Of a stretch of 21,063 nt of DNA, positions 20,037-21,063 are shown one piece after another; position 1 is the stretch's first letter; every line of letters begins with the position of its first letter. The notes beneath the pieces were generated by a model. That model was not told the DNA's origin, made no database searches, and worked only from the letters and a program-made list of their open reading frames with translations. The position numbers and the translations under genes are program-made. Source of the stretch: Bigelowiella natans CCMP2755 (taxonomy: Eukaryota > Cercozoa > Chlorarachniophyceae). The DNA lies in contig ADNK01001140.1 of assembly GCA_000320545.1 (NCBI GenBank), positions 1-21,063 on the forward strand, written 5' to 3'.

Positions 20037-21063
20037 ACCTGTCTGTTACAAAATCACGATCCATTCTTAGCCCCCCCCCCTCCTACCTCCCTCCCTCCCT
20101 CCCTTCTTTCGACTCTCAGCGCGTGAGAATTCGGCATCCTGATTTGATGTGATGCGATGTGGTGTGCGGTGGTAGGCGGGGGCAAGCACGTGGCCAACTG
20201 AGCGCTCCGGCTTTAACATGGCCATTTGGGAGCACGGAGATGTAATTCTTGGGAGAAAACGATATCGTTGATCGATAGAGACGAGGGGGCGGGGGGTGAG
20301 GGGGGGGGTCCTGTCTTGTCGTACAGATGTTTCAGTAGATTCACGGGTGGATTGTTTGCTGATAGAATCACATAAATGCCGCTGCTTTCGTTTTGATGTA
20401 CGCATCGAGGTGATGATGCGGGTGCGAGCTGTCTCGTTTATGGTAGGGCGGTCTTTGCATGTGTGTGTGTGTGTGTGTCTGTGATCGTAATAGAAACCGA
20501 GTGGGATGAGACAAACTGCTGGGTCAATATGCGAGGGCCTAACCACGTCCAGGGGCTCTCGAATGACCTGAATGACAAAAAAAAATGGGAGAACGTCCTC
20601 ATGACGAACACGCCGCCAAGACATCCCCGACCTTCCACTGACCAACCACTCTCTCGACCTGGTCCGGACCCGGTACCGAAGGATAAGAAATCTGTCTCAA
20701 CTCCGCCCACAAAGGCCCAACAAATGCACACCAAGAAGACGGTTGGAAGAGAGGAGGTGGGGGGAAAGTGGGGGGAGAGTGAGGATATACCGCTCAAATT
20801 CCTGGATGTGCGGCGCATGTGGCGCACGCCTCGTGTTATAAACCAAGAAAGACTGCAAAATCGCTATCCAAACTTCATCAAAAGTTCTAGCTATGTCCCC
20901 TGCCTCGTTAAAGACTCATTGAAAAATGACTTTCAACGTACTTAACCCCATGCCGAAGCCAAGTCTTTCACATTATATCAGTCAAATGGATGGAAGGCAT
21001 CTTAGTAATTCATATCTGTAGACAGAACGCGACATGGATGGGGAGGTTTGGATTATTCAGACA
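17647..21063 (+). CDS. KLHDC4: Kelch domain-containing protein 4-like, 5' part (runs off the window)
   Basis: Kelch-repeat beta-propeller protein; the family is conserved in eukaryotes and its molecular role is poorly defined. Exons: 17647-17673, 17766-17804, 17863-18112, 18260-18388, 18541-18638, 18815-18847, 19062-19096, 19408-19466, 19836-19873, all in phase with GT-AG introns. The acceptor TTTGGATTATTCAG ends at 21060, so the next exon probably starts at 21061. The N-terminus is the Lys-rich MGKKNKKDK followed by a second basic exon and DPEDDIDAILALIASEQK, as in KLHDC4. Kelch motifs follow: PSPRVHASFTAHP...IILFGGEFYDG, WSLVSGPGAPLPRLAHQ, GELWIFGG, NELWVLHLKDYSWEKV, PSPRSGHRM, NKLIVFGGYYDS, YYNDLFIFDTDKRTWSEV. 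These match the first two to three blades in the family's order. The start ATG is first in frame and matches the family start. Nothing suggests a pseudogene. The C-terminal half lies outside the window. Confidence 0.9.
18226..18245. repeat. Poly-C run in intron
   Basis: About 20 C in the KLHDC4-like intron 18113-18259, acting as part of the polypyrimidine tract before the acceptor CAAAG. Similar C runs occur at about 19111-19123 and 20070-20080. Confidence 0.9.
18473..18505. repeat. (TG)n microsatellite in intron
   Basis: TG run in the KLHDC4-like intron 18389-18540. Confidence 0.95.
19007..19043. repeat. (CA)n microsatellite in intron
   Basis: CA run in the KLHDC4-like intron 18848-19061, about 18 bp before the acceptor. 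Confidence 0.95.
19243..19278. repeat. (TA)n microsatellite in intron
   Basis: TA run in the KLHDC4-like intron 19097-19407. Confidence 0.95.
19967..20033. repeat. (TA)n followed by (GA)n compound repeat in intron
   Basis: TA run joined directly to a GA run in the last KLHDC4-like intron of the window. A CCCT tract follows at about 20085-20104. Confidence 0.95.
20463..20945 (+). other. Open frame of 160 codons inside the last KLHDC4-like intron
   Basis: This frame starts in a TG repeat and then stays open without low-complexity sequence to a TAA near 20943. The second half contains PLKFLDVRRMWRTPRVINQ. I recognise no family, and it does not resemble the Kelch region expected next in KLHDC4. 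The opposite strand is also open over much of it. It may be a nested or transposon-derived fragment, or chance. Confidence 0.25.

Noticed and set aside
20067-20827. Minus-strand frames opposite the KLHDC4-like intron, with a possible acceptor CATTCAG
   Set aside because: No donor follows the candidate exon, a CA repeat interrupts it, and no family is recognisable.

Overview
The window comes from a nuclear genome of an intron-rich eukaryote, most likely a microbial or algal one. About fifty GT-AG introns of roughly 50 to 700 bp interrupt six protein genes in 21 kb. Introns and gene ends are loaded with microsatellites, including (TA)n, (CA)n, (GA)n, trinucleotides and long C or G runs. I cannot assign a lineage from the sequence. 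There are no rRNA genes, tRNA genes, CRISPR arrays or intact transposons. Almost all genes are split into exons shorter than 250 bp, so single long ORFs are a poor guide here. The genes were rebuilt by joining short exons whose frames, splice sites and family motifs agree.

Layout. (1) 1-420 is homopolymer-rich sequence that looks like poor-quality contig end. (2) 445-4659 (+) is a 5'-incomplete gene with two retropepsin-like aspartic protease domains in one chain. (3) 5517-6617 (-) is a four-exon gene for an unrecognised 289-residue protein with a signal-like N-terminus. (4) 6841-7750 (+) is the complete PSF1 (GINS1) gene, divergent from gene 3 and 223 bp from it. (5) 9158-11460 (-) is a ten-exon phytanoyl-CoA dioxygenase-family gene of PHYHD1 type with a long extra Lys/Ser-rich segment. 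(6) 12215-15516 (+) is an ankyrin, protein-kinase and SAM-domain signalling protein. (7) 17647 to the window end (+) is the 5' part of a KLHDC4-type Kelch protein gene.

The genes do not form a pathway. They cover DNA replication initiation (PSF1), 2-oxoglutarate oxygenase chemistry (PHYHD1-like), signalling (ANK-kinase-SAM), proteolysis (double retropepsin) and a Kelch scaffold. They sit as two convergent pairs, two divergent pairs and one tandem pair.

Points that deserve a second look: the two-lobed retropepsin gene; islands dense in the palindrome GCTAGC that sit downstream of genes; an abrupt ankyrin-to-kinase junction that leaves no room for the glycine-rich loop; a duplicated exon on either side of the SAM exons; and two places where a microsatellite adjoins an exon whose splice site is missing or unclear.
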